The position numbers were made by a program, and so were the translations under genes. 64,000 nucleotides of DNA from Magnetovibrio blakemorei (GTDB taxonomy: Bacteria > Pseudomonadota > Alphaproteobacteria > Rhodospirillales > Magnetovibrionaceae), in NCBI RefSeq assembly GCF_001746755.1, contig NZ_MCGG01000010.1, positions 1 through 64,000 on the forward strand, read 5' to 3'. Below are positions 34,521 to 43,443 of the stretch, piece by piece. The notes under the pieces are model-generated. The model was not told the origin of the DNA, made no database searches, and worked only from the letters and a program-made list of their open reading frames with translations. How positions within the stretch are numbered: position 1 is the first letter of the stretch; each line of letters starts with the position of its first letter.

Positions 34521-36854
34521 TTATTGAAGGTCCACATATGACTGGCTGTAATCAACAATTGTGGGCAGATGAACGGTGACGGTGGTGCCGCCATCTATAA
34601 CGCTGTCAATGCTCAACGAACCCTTGTGCAATTTCACGAACGAGTTGACCAAAAATAATCCCAGTCCACTGCCCTCATGGCTGCGGGTATAGATGTCACT
34701 GAGCTGTTCGAACGGTTCGAGGATTTTGTGTTGTTTGTCTAAGGGAATGCCCGATCCGGTGTCGCTTACGATGATGTCGATCATGTCACCGCTTCTATGG
34801 GCGACCTCAAGGTTGATCAGTCCGCCTCGGGGGGTGAATTTTATGGCGTTGCTGAGCAAGTTCAAGACGATTTGTTTGATGCGCATGGCATCGCCGCGCA
34901 AATTGGGCAGTTCATCCTGAATTGAGCTGTGTAAGTTTTGTTTGGCGAAGTCGGCCTGGGGTTGCATCATTTCAAGGCACGAATGGCAAATTTTCGCGAT
35001 ATCAATGTATTCATCGCGGATTTCCATGGTGCCTGTTTCAATGCGCGAAACGTCCAAGATATCGTTGATAACGTCGAGAAGATGTTGCCCCGATGATAAA
35101 ATATTGGCGCCGTATTCAACGTAATTCTCATTGCCTATGGGACCGAACATTTGCCCCTTGATCATTTCTGAAAAGCCGATGATGGCGTTGAGCGGGGTGC
35201 GCAATTCATGGCTCATATTGGCCAAAAACTGGGTCTTGGCATAGCTGGCAAGTTCGGCTTGTTCTTTGGCGGCAATCAGTTCGGCCATGTCGCGTTTGCG
35301 CTGGGTGATGTCTTCTTTGACGGCAAGATATGAGGTGACTTCCCCCAGTTCATTTTTAATTGCCGAAATAGAGGCGTATTCCCAAAACAGCGTGCCGTTC
35401 TTGTGCTTGTTATGAAACTCGCCGCGCCATTCGCCACCCGCCGAAATGGTCTTCCATAACTGTTGGTATTCCGTGGAGCTTTTTTCACCGGAACTGATCA
35501 TGCTTGCTTGTTGACCAATGGCTTCTGCGGATGTGTAGCCGGTCGAGTCTTCGAATTTCGGATTGACGTAAGTGATGTTGCCCTTGGTGTCGGTGATCAT
35601 CACACTGGCGGGGCTTTGTTCGACCGCGAGCGAGAGTTTGCGCATTTCAGCTTCGGCTTGTTTGGTTTGCGTGATGTCGATGCGTACGCAGGCAATGCCG
35701 CCATCGGCCATGGGGCTGTCGGTGGCCAGCATCCACACACCGTTGGCAGAGCGCACCACATAGGAACGCCCAAGGGCGTGGGTCAGAGAATCTTCAAGGA
35801 GGTGGGTGTTGTTGTCGTGGACCTTTTGGTAAATGCGCGCATCCACACACGCTTTGTAAAAATCGCCAAACGACACGCCGACGTGAAGCGGTATGCCGAG
35901 TTCTTTATGGAGACGGGCGAAGGTGGGGTTCCAAAAAGACAATTGGCTGTTGGTGTCAAAAAAGGCAAAGCCTTCACCAATGCTTTGTGCCGCGTCGCGA
36001 AACTGCCGAGAGATACGATCTGACTCATCGTGGGCATTGCGTAAATGCCTCAAGGCTAAGCCAAGTCCGATGAAAAGTGCCATGGACAAGGTGAGAAGGA
36101 TCACACGAAATTGGTTGGCGGTTTTGATTTGCGCGATGGAATTATCCATATCCATGGCGATGATGCGATCCAGCGTGGCAAGGGTCGGCAACTTCAAAAG
36201 GTCTGTCATGTTCGTGGAGATGTCGGAGATCGCATTTATATTTGCGCGCACGTGATGCAGAACTTTTTCAACTTCCGTACGTTTTGTAGGGGAGAGTTCT
36301 ACGGTCTCCAAAGCGGTGATGCTGGCGACAAGGTTCTGCTGACTGGTTTCGGAAGGCAGCAGGTTATGAATGAGCATCGCGCTTAACACCTGGTGCAGTG
36401 CGGCCACATCCGGACCAAATTGACCTTGGGTAATGCGGGCGACTTCCAAGGGTACGTAGTTCAGCGTGTTGCGCATGATGGCTGCACGGGATTTTATGGT
36501 TTCCGTCAAGTCCAGTTTTGCCGCCAGCAATGATTTGAAGGTGTCGAGGCTGTCGTCCACCTTCGCACTCACCAGACCCGCGAGACCCGTGGAAGGATCG
36601 CTCAGTTTTGTGCTCAGAGCCTTCATGCGTGAAACGGTGTCGACGATGCCGTCATAATGCTTCAACTGCAAAGAAACGGCTTTCAGCGTTTCTTCGTTCA
36701 ACTGGGTGTCGAGCTGCTTCAAATTCAATAGATCGCGCGATGCCGCGTTATGGCGATCCACGTCCATGAGACGGGTTTGAAAATAGAACACCAAAACCAG
36801 GGCGGCAGTCGTGGCAAGGAGTATATATGCAACACTGTGAGAAGGTTTTTTCAT
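34521..36854 (-). CDS. PAS-containing hybrid-sensor-like histidine kinase with helical periplasmic domain
   Basis: The 777 residues begin with a membrane helix (about 8-27), then an all-helical extracytoplasmic domain (about 30-245), a second helix (about 250-268), two PAS domains (about 285-395 and 405-520) and a kinase core: H549 (MSHELRTPLNAIIGFSEM), N-box (NLLSNAIKFTPRGG), G-boxes (DTGSGIP and GSGLGLFLV). The helical sensor resembles the DAHL type. There is no receiver domain, so the response regulator is elsewhere. Its start overlaps the stop of the dihaem peroxidase gene by four bases, so the two are co-translated. Confidence 0.92.
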   Translation of the reverse strand: MKKPSHSVAYILLATTAALVLVFYFQTRLMDVDRHNAASRDLLNLKQLDTQLNEETLKAVSLQLKHYDGIVDTVSRMKALSTKLSDPSTGLAGLVSAKVDDSLDTFKSLLAAKLDLTETIKSRAAIMRNTLNYVPLEVARITQGQFGPDVAALHQVLSAMLIHNLLPSETSQQNLVASITALETVELSPTKRTEVEKVLHHVRANINAISDISTNMTDLLKLPTLATLDRIIAMDMDNSIAQIKTANQFRVILLTLSMALFIGLGLALRHLRNAHDESDRISRQFRDAAQSIGEGFAFFDTNSQLSFWNPTFARLHKELGIPLHVGVSFGDFYKACVDARIYQKVHDNNTHLLEDSLTHALGRSYVVRSANGVWMLATDSPMADGGIACVRIDITQTKQAEAEMRKLSLAVEQSPASVMITDTKGNITYVNPKFEDSTGYTSAEAIGQQASMISSGEKSSTEYQQLWKTISAGGEWRGEFHNKHKNGTLFWEYASISAIKNELGEVTSYLAVKEDITQRKRDMAELIAAKEQAELASYAKTQFLANMSHELRTPLNAIIGFSEMIKGQMFGPIGNENYVEYGANILSSGQHLLDVINDILDVSRIETGTMEIRDEYIDIAKICHSCLEMMQPQADFAKQNLHSSIQDELPNLRGDAMRIKQIVLNLLSNAIKFTPRGGLINLEVAHRSGDMIDIIVSDTGSGIPLDKQHKILEPFEQLSDIYTRSHEGSGLGLFLVNSFVKLHKGSLSIDSVIDGGTTVTVHLPTIVDYSQSYVDLQ

Positions 36855-37864
36855 TGCGGATCAAACCGTTTGTATTCGCCAGCCAAGCTTTCTAAAAATG
36901 CGACAATATCGTTAATGTCGTTTTCAGCAATCTCTCGCCCCAGTTGATACTTGGCCATGTTGCGCACCGCGTCGTTTAACGTTTTGGCACTGCCGTCGTG
37001 AAAATAGGGGGCCGTTAAGGCCGCAACCCGCAGACTGGGCACTTTAAAGACAAAGCGATCCTGTTCGCGTCCGGTGACTTGAAAGCGGCCCATGTCACTG
37101 TCTTTGACGTCGCCACGATCTTTGAAGTAATCCTCCATAGCCCCCATGGTCTGATACATGTTGCCGCCGACGTTAACGCCTTGATGGCATGCCGCACATC
37201 CGTAAGAGACAAACAGGGCGTAACCGTTTGCGGCTTGGGGGCTGATGGCGGTCATATCGCCTTTAAGGTATCTGTCAAAGGGGGCATCGACGGTGACCAA
37301 GGTGCGTTCAAACGTGGCAATGGCATCAACGATGTTTTCGGCGGATATTTCCGCATCGTAAGTGGCTTGAAAGGCGTTGGTCATAAAAGGATCGCGGTTC
37401 AGCTTTGCCACGACTTCAGCCCAATTTGATCCCATTTCGGACGGGTTGTGGACGGGGCCGGAGGCTTGTTCTTCCAAGCTTTCAGCGCGACCATTCCAAA
37501 ACTGGGTGAAGTTGTAGGTGCTGTTGAAAACGGTTGGTGTGTTGACGGAACCTTCTTGGCCATCAATGCCAATGGGTTTTGTCCGTCCGTCAACGCCGCC
37601 ATTGCTGAGGTTGTGGCAACTGGCGCAACTGATGGAATTGTCTTTGGACAGGCGGGGGTCGTAAAACAACATCTCCCCCAAGCGGACCTTTTGGGGATCG
37701 ACGTCGGCAAGCTCGGGCACGGACTGAGGCATCGGAGACAAAGACCGCCCACGCCAGTTATCGGGCTCATCATCAGCCACGGCCAAACTGGACATAAACA
37801 GAAAAACGCACGCGCCCGCCGCAATCCAGGCCGGACGGATAAAGAATGGGGCTGAGGGTGTCAA
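36851..37864 (-). CDS. dihaem cytochrome c peroxidase
   Basis: The 337-residue protein has a signal peptide (about 1-30), two CxxCH haem motifs (C80-H84 and C223-H227) and the bacterial CCP pattern GEMLFYDPRLS and NTPTVFN. It reduces hydrogen peroxide in the periplasm with electrons from c-type cytochromes or acts as a related MauG-type oxidase. The overlap with the sensor kinase gene suggests that it may be a redox sensor partner and not only a detoxifier. Confidence 0.93.
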   Translation of the reverse strand: MTPSAPFFIRPAWIAAGACVFLFMSSLAVADDEPDNWRGRSLSPMPQSVPELADVDPQKVRLGEMLFYDPRLSKDNSISCASCHNLSNGGVDGRTKPIGIDGQEGSVNTPTVFNSTYNFTQFWNGRAESLEEQASGPVHNPSEMGSNWAEVVAKLNRDPFMTNAFQATYDAEISAENIVDAIATFERTLVTVDAPFDRYLKGDMTAISPQAANGYALFVSYGCAACHQGVNVGGNMYQTMGAMEDYFKDRGDVKDSDMGRFQVTGREQDRFVFKVPSLRVAALTAPYFHDGSAKTLNDAVRNMAKYQLGREIAENDINDIVAFLESLAGEYKRFDPQ

Positions 37865-38014
37865 TGTTGTACCTAAGGGCAGTTGCTCATCCGGGGGGGT
37901 AGTCTAAATACATTATAAGACATGAACTGTCACTTAAGTAGGTCTTTTCGATAATTTCATAATTTTTTTGTGGGATTGATACTGAGCTCAGATCCTAAAG
38001 GTTTTAAGACATTT

Positions 38015-38043
38015 CGGCCCATTCAGGACTGCTGAATGGGCCG
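38015..38043. terminator. 12-base-pair hairpin
   Basis: CGGCCCATTCAG (38015-38026) and CTGAATGGGCCG (38032-38043) pair perfectly around GACTG, downstream of the Gly/Met-rich protein gene on the minus strand. It lacks a long T-run, so it may be a processing or weak termination site. Confidence 0.6.
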
Positions 38044-38080
38044 ATGAATGCTTGGATGTGTGTTTCATGTCGGGTGAGCG

Positions 38081-38506
38081 CTATTTCGTGCGGATACGCC
38101 GACCCGTGGCTTTGTCGATGGTCACTTTTTTGACCAATGAATCATCAACCGTAACGATTTCGGCGACGATGGTTTTGTCGTCGAGTTCCGTCACTTGGCC
38201 GACTTTCAAGCGGTCATTGCCGCGTTGTTTGAGGTGCTGTTCCATGTTGGCGCGCACGTCGTCAATGGTGAGCGGTTGAGCCAAAGCCTGGACTTGTCCG
38301 TTCGGACAGCCTTGCCCGCCCATGTTGTTGTTCATCATGCCGCGGCCCATACCTTGGTTCATGCCGTAGCCCATGCCCGGGCTTATACCTGGGCCCATGC
38401 CGTAACCGCCGCCATGATAGCCATATGGACTGTGGGCATAAGCACCCACCGCGCCCAAACTGGCGATGGCGACGACCGCGGTGATGATGAGTGTCTTGGT
38501 TTTCAT
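38081..38506 (-). CDS. Gly/Met/Tyr-rich secreted protein beside a two-component system
   Basis: The ATG at 38506 follows AGGAG and gives 141 residues. A signal peptide (about 1-24, ending YAHS) leads into a Gly/Met/Tyr-rich low-complexity segment (27-65, with GYGMGPG and GMGRGMMNN patterns). A small C-terminal domain (about 78-141) with KKVTIDKATGRRI looks like a PepSY-type fold. The frame also opens at 38521. The Met-rich stretch could bind copper(I). It is divergent from the ompR-type regulator gene and may be its target. Confidence 0.72.
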   Translation of the reverse strand: MKTKTLIITAVVAIASLGAVGAYAHSPYGYHGGGYGMGPGISPGMGYGMNQGMGRGMMNNNMGGQGCPNGQVQALAQPLTIDDVRANMEQHLKQRGNDRLKVGQVTELDDKTIVAEIVTVDDSLVKKVTIDKATGRRIRTK

Positions 38507-38625
38507 GGTGTTTCTCCTCAAGGTGTTCTGTGTGTGGATCTGAGGAGAAGATGGATGCTTCGCCTCTTGACTGAGTTAAATGTAGGCGTGTTGCGTTGCT
38601 GGGAGGTGTCTGGATCGGGGGGATT

Positions 38626-38670
38626 TGTAACGCTATGTTGCTGGGTGCGGAGCCGTTACACTCTGTTACC
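38626..38670. promoter_or_regulatory. GTTAC direct and inverted repeats in divergent promoter
   Basis: GTTAC occurs at 38655-38659 and 38665-38669, exactly ten bases apart (GTTAC-N5-GTTAC), with an inverted copy (GTAAC) at 38627-38631. This spacing is that of OmpR/PhoB-family binding sites. It lies just upstream of the adjacent OmpR-type regulator gene. Confidence 0.5.
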
Positions 38671-38714
38671 AAGTTCCCGTCACACCGTTTAAAAATAAGC
38701 GCTATATTGGATTT

Positions 38715-39497
38715 ATGGACAGAACTTCACACATCTTGATCGTTGATGACGACCGCGAAATTCGCGACTTGCTGAGCCGCTTTTTGAGCAAGCACGGCCT
38801 GCGTGTCAGCACCGCCGCAAATGGCCGCGAAATGGCTGCAGTGCTGGATGGTGGGGCCATCGACTTGATCGTTTTGGATTTGATGATGCCGGGCGAAGAC
38901 GGTCTGACGTTGACGCGAAACCTGCGCGCCAACAGCGCTGCGCAGGGCGGCGGTATTCCCATCATTATGCTCACCGCCATGGGTGAAGAAACGGACCGCA
39001 TCATCGGTTTGGAAATGGGCGCGGACGATTATTTGGCCAAGCCGTTCAATCCTCGCGAATTGCTGGCACGGATTAAGGCGGTGGTGCGCCGTTTCTCTGC
39101 ACTGCCCACATCTTTGGAAGTCCCCGGGGAAGGGGGCGGGGATGGCCTGGTTACATTTGCCGGGTGGACCTTCAATATAGCCGTTCGGGAATTGACCAAT
39201 CCCGACGGCGATGCCGTGATCCTTAGTGGTGGTGAGTTTGAGCTGTTGCAAGCCTTCATCAGTCATCCCGGGCGGGTGCTCAACCGCGATCAGTTATTGG
39301 ATTTGGCACGCGGCCGTGACGCCCAACCGTTTGATCGCGCCATTGATGTGCAAGTCAGTCGGTTGCGCAAGAAAATCGAGCCTGATCCGAAAAAACCCAC
39401 CTATATCAAAACGGTGCGGGGCGGGGGATACATGTTTACCCCCACCGTCACAGGTCCCACGATCATGGGGCAGGCGTCTGCACAGGGGGGAACATGA
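38715..39497 (+). CDS. OmpR-family response regulator
   Basis: The 260 residues form a receiver domain (about 5-120, DDD pocket, phospho-acceptor D55, lysine in LAKPF) and a C-terminal winged-helix DNA-binding domain (about 140-245, with LSGGEFELLQAF and RGGGYMF). It overlaps the sensor kinase gene by four bases, forming a standard OmpR/EnvZ-type pair. The GTTAC repeats upstream suggest autoregulation and control of the divergent secreted-protein gene. Confidence 0.95.
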   Translation: MDRTSHILIVDDDREIRDLLSRFLSKHGLRVSTAANGREMAAVLDGGAIDLIVLDLMMPGEDGLTLTRNLRANSAAQGGGIPIIMLTAMGEETDRIIGLEMGADDYLAKPFNPRELLARIKAVVRRFSALPTSLEVPGEGGGDGLVTFAGWTFNIAVRELTNPDGDAVILSGGEFELLQAFISHPGRVLNRDQLLDLARGRDAQPFDRAIDVQVSRLRKKIEPDPKKPTYIKTVRGGGYMFTPTVTGPTIMGQASAQGGT

Positions 39498-40972
39498 AGC
39501 TTTGGCCGCAAACTCTGATGGGGCGGACCCTGACGGTGGTGCTGGCCGGCATTGCGCTGAGCATCTTCATCACCATCGGACAGCAGCTTTTGGACCGCAG
39601 CGTTTTACTGGCGACCATCGGTGGTTGGCATGGGGTGGAGCGCCTGTCCGACAGCATCATTAAAATCGAAGCGGCAGACCCCGCAAGCCGCACCGCCTTG
39701 GCCAAGTCCTTTGAAACGCCGGGCTTTCGCGCCGCTTGGGGGCAAGACAGTGTGCTGCCAGACAAGGAACTGGACTGGCAGGGGCAACAAGTGCGCACCG
39801 TGCTGGAAAAGTTTTTGGGCGAAGTTGCCCCCGGTGCTCTGCGCATTGCCCTGGTTAACTACCGGGATGCTTCTCGCGCCGTGCCCCATGCGCGCATGAG
39901 CGAATGGCGCAAGCGTGTGGAACGACACGGTGGTCCAGATATGATGGCGCATATGTTACGCGACCGTGATGAGGCGCGTACGCCCGGGGGCCTGTCTGGC
40001 GATGGGCCGAATATCCGGCCTTTGGTGCTGCTGATCAGCTATCAACTCACAGATGGCTCGTGGTTGACGTTTGTCACCCCGCCAGCCCCGCCACCGCCCT
40101 TCTGGGGAACCCGGTTCTTTCTGCTTTCGATGATGATGTTGCTGGTGTTAATCGGCATGACGGTGTGGGCGGTGCGCCGTTCGACCAAGCCGCTGGGGCG
40201 CTTTGCCTTGGCTGCGCAACGGTTAGGGCTGAACGTCAATGCCCCGCCTATGGACGAAGAAGGGCCGCGCGAGGTGCGTCGTGCCGCGAAAGCGTTCAAC
40301 CGCATGCAGCACCGCTTGCAGGCCTTTGTCAAAGACCGCACCCATATGCTGGCCGCCATCAGCCATGATTTGCGCACCCCCATCACTCGCCTCAGGCTGC
40401 GCGCCGAATTCATTGAAGACGATGAGCAGCGCCTCAAAATGCTCGGTGATTTGGATGAAATGGAAGCGATGATCGCGTCCACCTTGCAGTTCGCCCGTGA
40501 TGACGTCGTGGGCGAGTCCAATAAAGTCTTGGATCTTGCCGCCTTGGTCCGGGAACTGTGCACCGACGCGGTTCAAGCGGGCGATGAGGTCGAATACGTA
40601 GGACCGGAACGCTTGATGTTCGACGGCCGTGAAGTGGCCTTAAAGCGCATGGTTGCCAACCTGATCGGCAATGCGGTGCGTTACGGCGAACGCGCCCGGG
40701 TGACGCTAGACGTCAGTGAAGATGATGCGTGTCTGACCGTCAGCGACGACGGCCCCGGCATTGCCGAGGATATGATGGAGCGGGTGTTTGATCCGTTTGT
40801 GCGGGTCGAAGGCTCTCGCTCACGCGAAACCGGCGGTGTTGGTTTGGGACTGACCGCCGTCAGAACCATCGTTCAGGCTCACGGTGGGCACATCGATCTG
40901 CTGAACAGGCCTCAAAGTGAAGGTCGGGGCGGTTTGGACGTTCGTGTGTGTTTGCCCCAAGGTTTGGTGTGA
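39494..40972 (+). CDS. EnvZ-type sensor histidine kinase
   Basis: The 492 residues have an N-terminal membrane helix (about 10-30), a periplasmic sensor of about 170 residues, a second helix (about 207-227), a HAMP linker and a kinase core with H291 (AISHDLRTPITRLRLR), N-box (NLIGNAVRYGE) and G-box (DDGPGIAEDM, GVGLGLTAV). It pairs with the overlapping upstream regulator. The signal is unknown; the periplasmic sensor and the Met-rich divergent gene make a metal possible. Confidence 0.94.
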   Translation: MKLWPQTLMGRTLTVVLAGIALSIFITIGQQLLDRSVLLATIGGWHGVERLSDSIIKIEAADPASRTALAKSFETPGFRAAWGQDSVLPDKELDWQGQQVRTVLEKFLGEVAPGALRIALVNYRDASRAVPHARMSEWRKRVERHGGPDMMAHMLRDRDEARTPGGLSGDGPNIRPLVLLISYQLTDGSWLTFVTPPAPPPPFWGTRFFLLSMMMLLVLIGMTVWAVRRSTKPLGRFALAAQRLGLNVNAPPMDEEGPREVRRAAKAFNRMQHRLQAFVKDRTHMLAAISHDLRTPITRLRLRAEFIEDDEQRLKMLGDLDEMEAMIASTLQFARDDVVGESNKVLDLAALVRELCTDAVQAGDEVEYVGPERLMFDGREVALKRMVANLIGNAVRYGERARVTLDVSEDDACLTVSDDGPGIAEDMMERVFDPFVRVEGSRSRETGGVGLGLTAVRTIVQAHGGHIDLLNRPQSEGRGGLDVRVCLPQGLV

Positions 40973-40988
40973 GGCGCATTTTTCGTCG

Positions 40989-42005
40989 TTATGAGCTCGA
41001 CAACGTCTGCTTCATCAAAGCTTCGAATTCAGCGTTGAGGGCTTCAGCGGGAACGCCTGCAGCCACCAGCTTGCTTTTGGCGGCGATCAAGTTGTTGGCA
41101 AGCTGGGTTTTGATTTGCAGATTTTGTTCCGTGGCATTGGCGCGAATGCTGGCTTGGCTGGCTGCGACCTGCGCTGCCGCATCCCCCTCGACAACTGCGC
41201 CGACGGCTTCGACCAGTTTGCTGAGGATTTTGTAGACGGCATTGGCCGAAAAGCCACCCAACAGCGCCAACAATGGCCGCGATGTGGTTGTTTCAACGTC
41301 CAGTGAAACCAGTTCCGACAAAACAAATCCGGCGATCAAGCCCAAGGCAAAGTTGATCCAGTAGGTGGTGTTGTTGTTGGGGTCGAAGGTGCCTTTATCA
41401 ACAAACTGATAAGCCTTGTAGAGGTTCGCAAACGACCCCCCGATGGCGGCAGCGCTCAACAAAAAGAGCGATACGCTGACTTGGGCGAAGCCGTCGCGCT
41501 CAAAGAGAGATTTTCCCAACTCAATGGCGTTGATTTGGCTGGAGACGCTCAGATAAATAAAGGCGGCAAGGGCGAAAAAACTGACGATGACCATGTGGCG
41601 AATGATCGGGATGGGGCCTAAAAACTTTGCCAAGTTTTGCGCACCAAAGATTGTTTCTTTGCGTTGCTTTTTGAGAAACAGAAGGCTTCCCGGCAAGGCC
41701 GGCAAAATGAGAACAGAAAGCGCGTTGTGAATGCTGATCAGCACTTCAAAGCAAGGTCTTTGCTGTTGTTCAATCTGTCCCTGAACCGATTGAAGGTTTT
41801 GCGCCACGCTGTCGGGGATGCTGACGCCGACATCCAACGCGTGTTCTGTCATAACGGCGATTTCATCGAGAATGTAGCTACCGAGATTGACGACATCTGA
41901 CGGAGGGACTGGCTTTAAATCATCGTCTTTATGTGCAGATTGACCGGAAGTTGTGGTGTTCCCTGGATCGGTTAGAGGGCTGTCTGGCGTGCCGATATCC
42001 GTCAT
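40989..42005 (-). CDS. multi-pass membrane protein of unknown function
   Basis: The ATG at 42005 follows GGAGG at a good distance and gives 338 residues. There is a soluble acidic N-terminus of about 85 residues, about four membrane helices (near 85-105, 138-157, 177-197 and 213-235), and a C-terminal soluble helical region (about 265-338) with a coiled-coil-like Ala/Gln-rich segment. No family is recognised. It converges on the sensor kinase gene with a 16-base gap and stands alone. Confidence 0.72.
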   Translation of the reverse strand: MTDIGTPDSPLTDPGNTTTSGQSAHKDDDLKPVPPSDVVNLGSYILDEIAVMTEHALDVGVSIPDSVAQNLQSVQGQIEQQQRPCFEVLISIHNALSVLILPALPGSLLFLKKQRKETIFGAQNLAKFLGPIPIIRHMVIVSFFALAAFIYLSVSSQINAIELGKSLFERDGFAQVSVSLFLLSAAAIGGSFANLYKAYQFVDKGTFDPNNNTTYWINFALGLIAGFVLSELVSLDVETTTSRPLLALLGGFSANAVYKILSKLVEAVGAVVEGDAAAQVAASQASIRANATEQNLQIKTQLANNLIAAKSKLVAAGVPAEALNAEFEALMKQTLSSS

Positions 42006-42146
42006 TTTCACCTCCAAAGTGCGCAGTTCAATGTACCTTATGAGGTGTATTGTATAATATAAATATATTAAAAAGTGTATTATTTTTGCAGCAAACTACA
42101 CACGCTCAATTGGCGTTGGTGAAACGAACTCAATGTGATGGTGCGC

Positions 42147-42845
42147 TTAAGAAGCGCCTTTTCCACCGTGGGTGAGGGACCAGCCAATGGGATCAGCCAA
42201 GAAATCCTTGACCCCTTGGATAGCCGCGGGGGAGAAAGCTTGGCGTTCTTCAGCAACTTCCAATACATCTTGCCAAGTGGCGAGATAATGCATGGTCACG
42301 CCTTCTTTGGCCAAGGTGTCCAACGCGCCCGGAAAAGCGCCATAGAAAAACACCACGAAGGCATCGGATACGGTTGCGCCCGCATCGCGTAGCGCGTTGA
42401 CGAAGTTGATTTTTGAGCCGCCATCGGTGGCCAGGTCTTCGACCAGCAACACGTGCGAGCCTTCGGGCATGTAGCCTTCGATTTGCGCGTTGCGGCCAAA
42501 GCCTTTGGGCTTTTTGCGCACGTACAGCATCGGCTTGTCGGTCAGGTGGGCAATCCATGCGGAATAGGGAATGCCTGCCGTTTCGCCGCCGGCAACCGCG
42601 TCAACGCCGTCCAAATCGGAATCCCGGCTCAGCGTTTGCACCGCCATGTCCATCATGCGGGTGCGTTCTTTAGGGAACGAAATCAATTTGCGGCAATCGA
42701 TGTACACGGGGCTCGCCCAGCCGGCGGTCAAGATATAGGGCTCTTCGGGACGGAAGTTGACAGCTTCGATATCAAGAAGGATTTTGGCCGCTTCCAGACC
42801 AAAGGGATTGCGTTTGACGCTCACGGGTACGTCTCCAATTGCCAA
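42147..42845 (-). CDS. pyrE: orotate phosphoribosyltransferase
   Basis: The 232 residues include the PRPP-binding motif VLLVEDLATDGGSK and the family pattern AGWASPVYIDCRKL. PyrE makes orotidine monophosphate in pyrimidine synthesis. It stands alone with upstream and downstream gaps. Confidence 0.95.
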   Translation of the reverse strand: MAIGDVPVSVKRNPFGLEAAKILLDIEAVNFRPEEPYILTAGWASPVYIDCRKLISFPKERTRMMDMAVQTLSRDSDLDGVDAVAGGETAGIPYSAWIAHLTDKPMLYVRKKPKGFGRNAQIEGYMPEGSHVLLVEDLATDGGSKINFVNALRDAGATVSDAFVVFFYGAFPGALDTLAKEGVTMHYLATWQDVLEVAEERQAFSPAAIQGVKDFLADPIGWSLTHGGKGAS

Positions 42846-42907
42846 ATGAATATGATGCCCGTTTATGGCCGGGTCGGCGGATGAAGTAAAGGGCGAGCAG
42901 AGGGGGG

Positions 42908-43324
42908 TTAATGAACTTTGTGCGGATGGCTGACGTAACCGTCTTTGGACAAGGTGTTGAAGTAGGTGATCACTTCAGGGTGATCAATGGGGCCGCCTTC
43001 GGCGTCGGGCTCTAAGTTCTGTTCCGACACGTATGCGTGATTTGCGGTGCCGTCGATCAGCACATGGTACCAAGGTTGAGAATCGTCGTGTTGAAATTTG
43101 GGGCGACGGTCTTGCGCTTTCATTTGCGCGCCGACGCGAAAATGCGGGTCTACGTCGACAATCACGCCGCGATAATCGAACAGAGTGTGGTGAATCAGCT
43201 GTCCGACCGCATATTTGGCGCGTTCACACCCCGCCCTTTTTGGGGAAGGGGCGCGTGAGGGCGTGGTCGCAGCGTCGAAATCGGACGGATTGTGAGTCAC
43301 AGAACGTCTCCGATGGTTATTCAC
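42908..43324 (-). CDS. hspQ: HspQ/YccV-like protein
   Basis: The 138 residues have an N-terminal disordered region and a C-terminal HspQ domain (about 38-135, KYAVGQLIHHTLFDYRGV and PWYHVLIDG, AYVSEQNL). The family was first described as a hemimethylated-DNA-binding protein and heat-shock protein that modulates Lon proteolysis. It is transcribed away from the ThDP-enzyme gene. Confidence 0.88.
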   Translation of the reverse strand: MNNHRRRSVTHNPSDFDAATTPSRAPSPKRAGCERAKYAVGQLIHHTLFDYRGVIVDVDPHFRVGAQMKAQDRRPKFQHDDSQPWYHVLIDGTANHAYVSEQNLEPDAEGGPIDHPEVITYFNTLSKDGYVSHPHKVH

Positions 43325-43443
43325 CCCTTAAGCTTCCCGCTATTTTGCCGTCGGGTCAACCACGGCTTTGCAGTTGGCCTCATTCATGGCACTTTAGGTG
43401 GGCTAAGTTTGATGTGGGGATTCTCCCTTCAGTGAGGTCGCAA

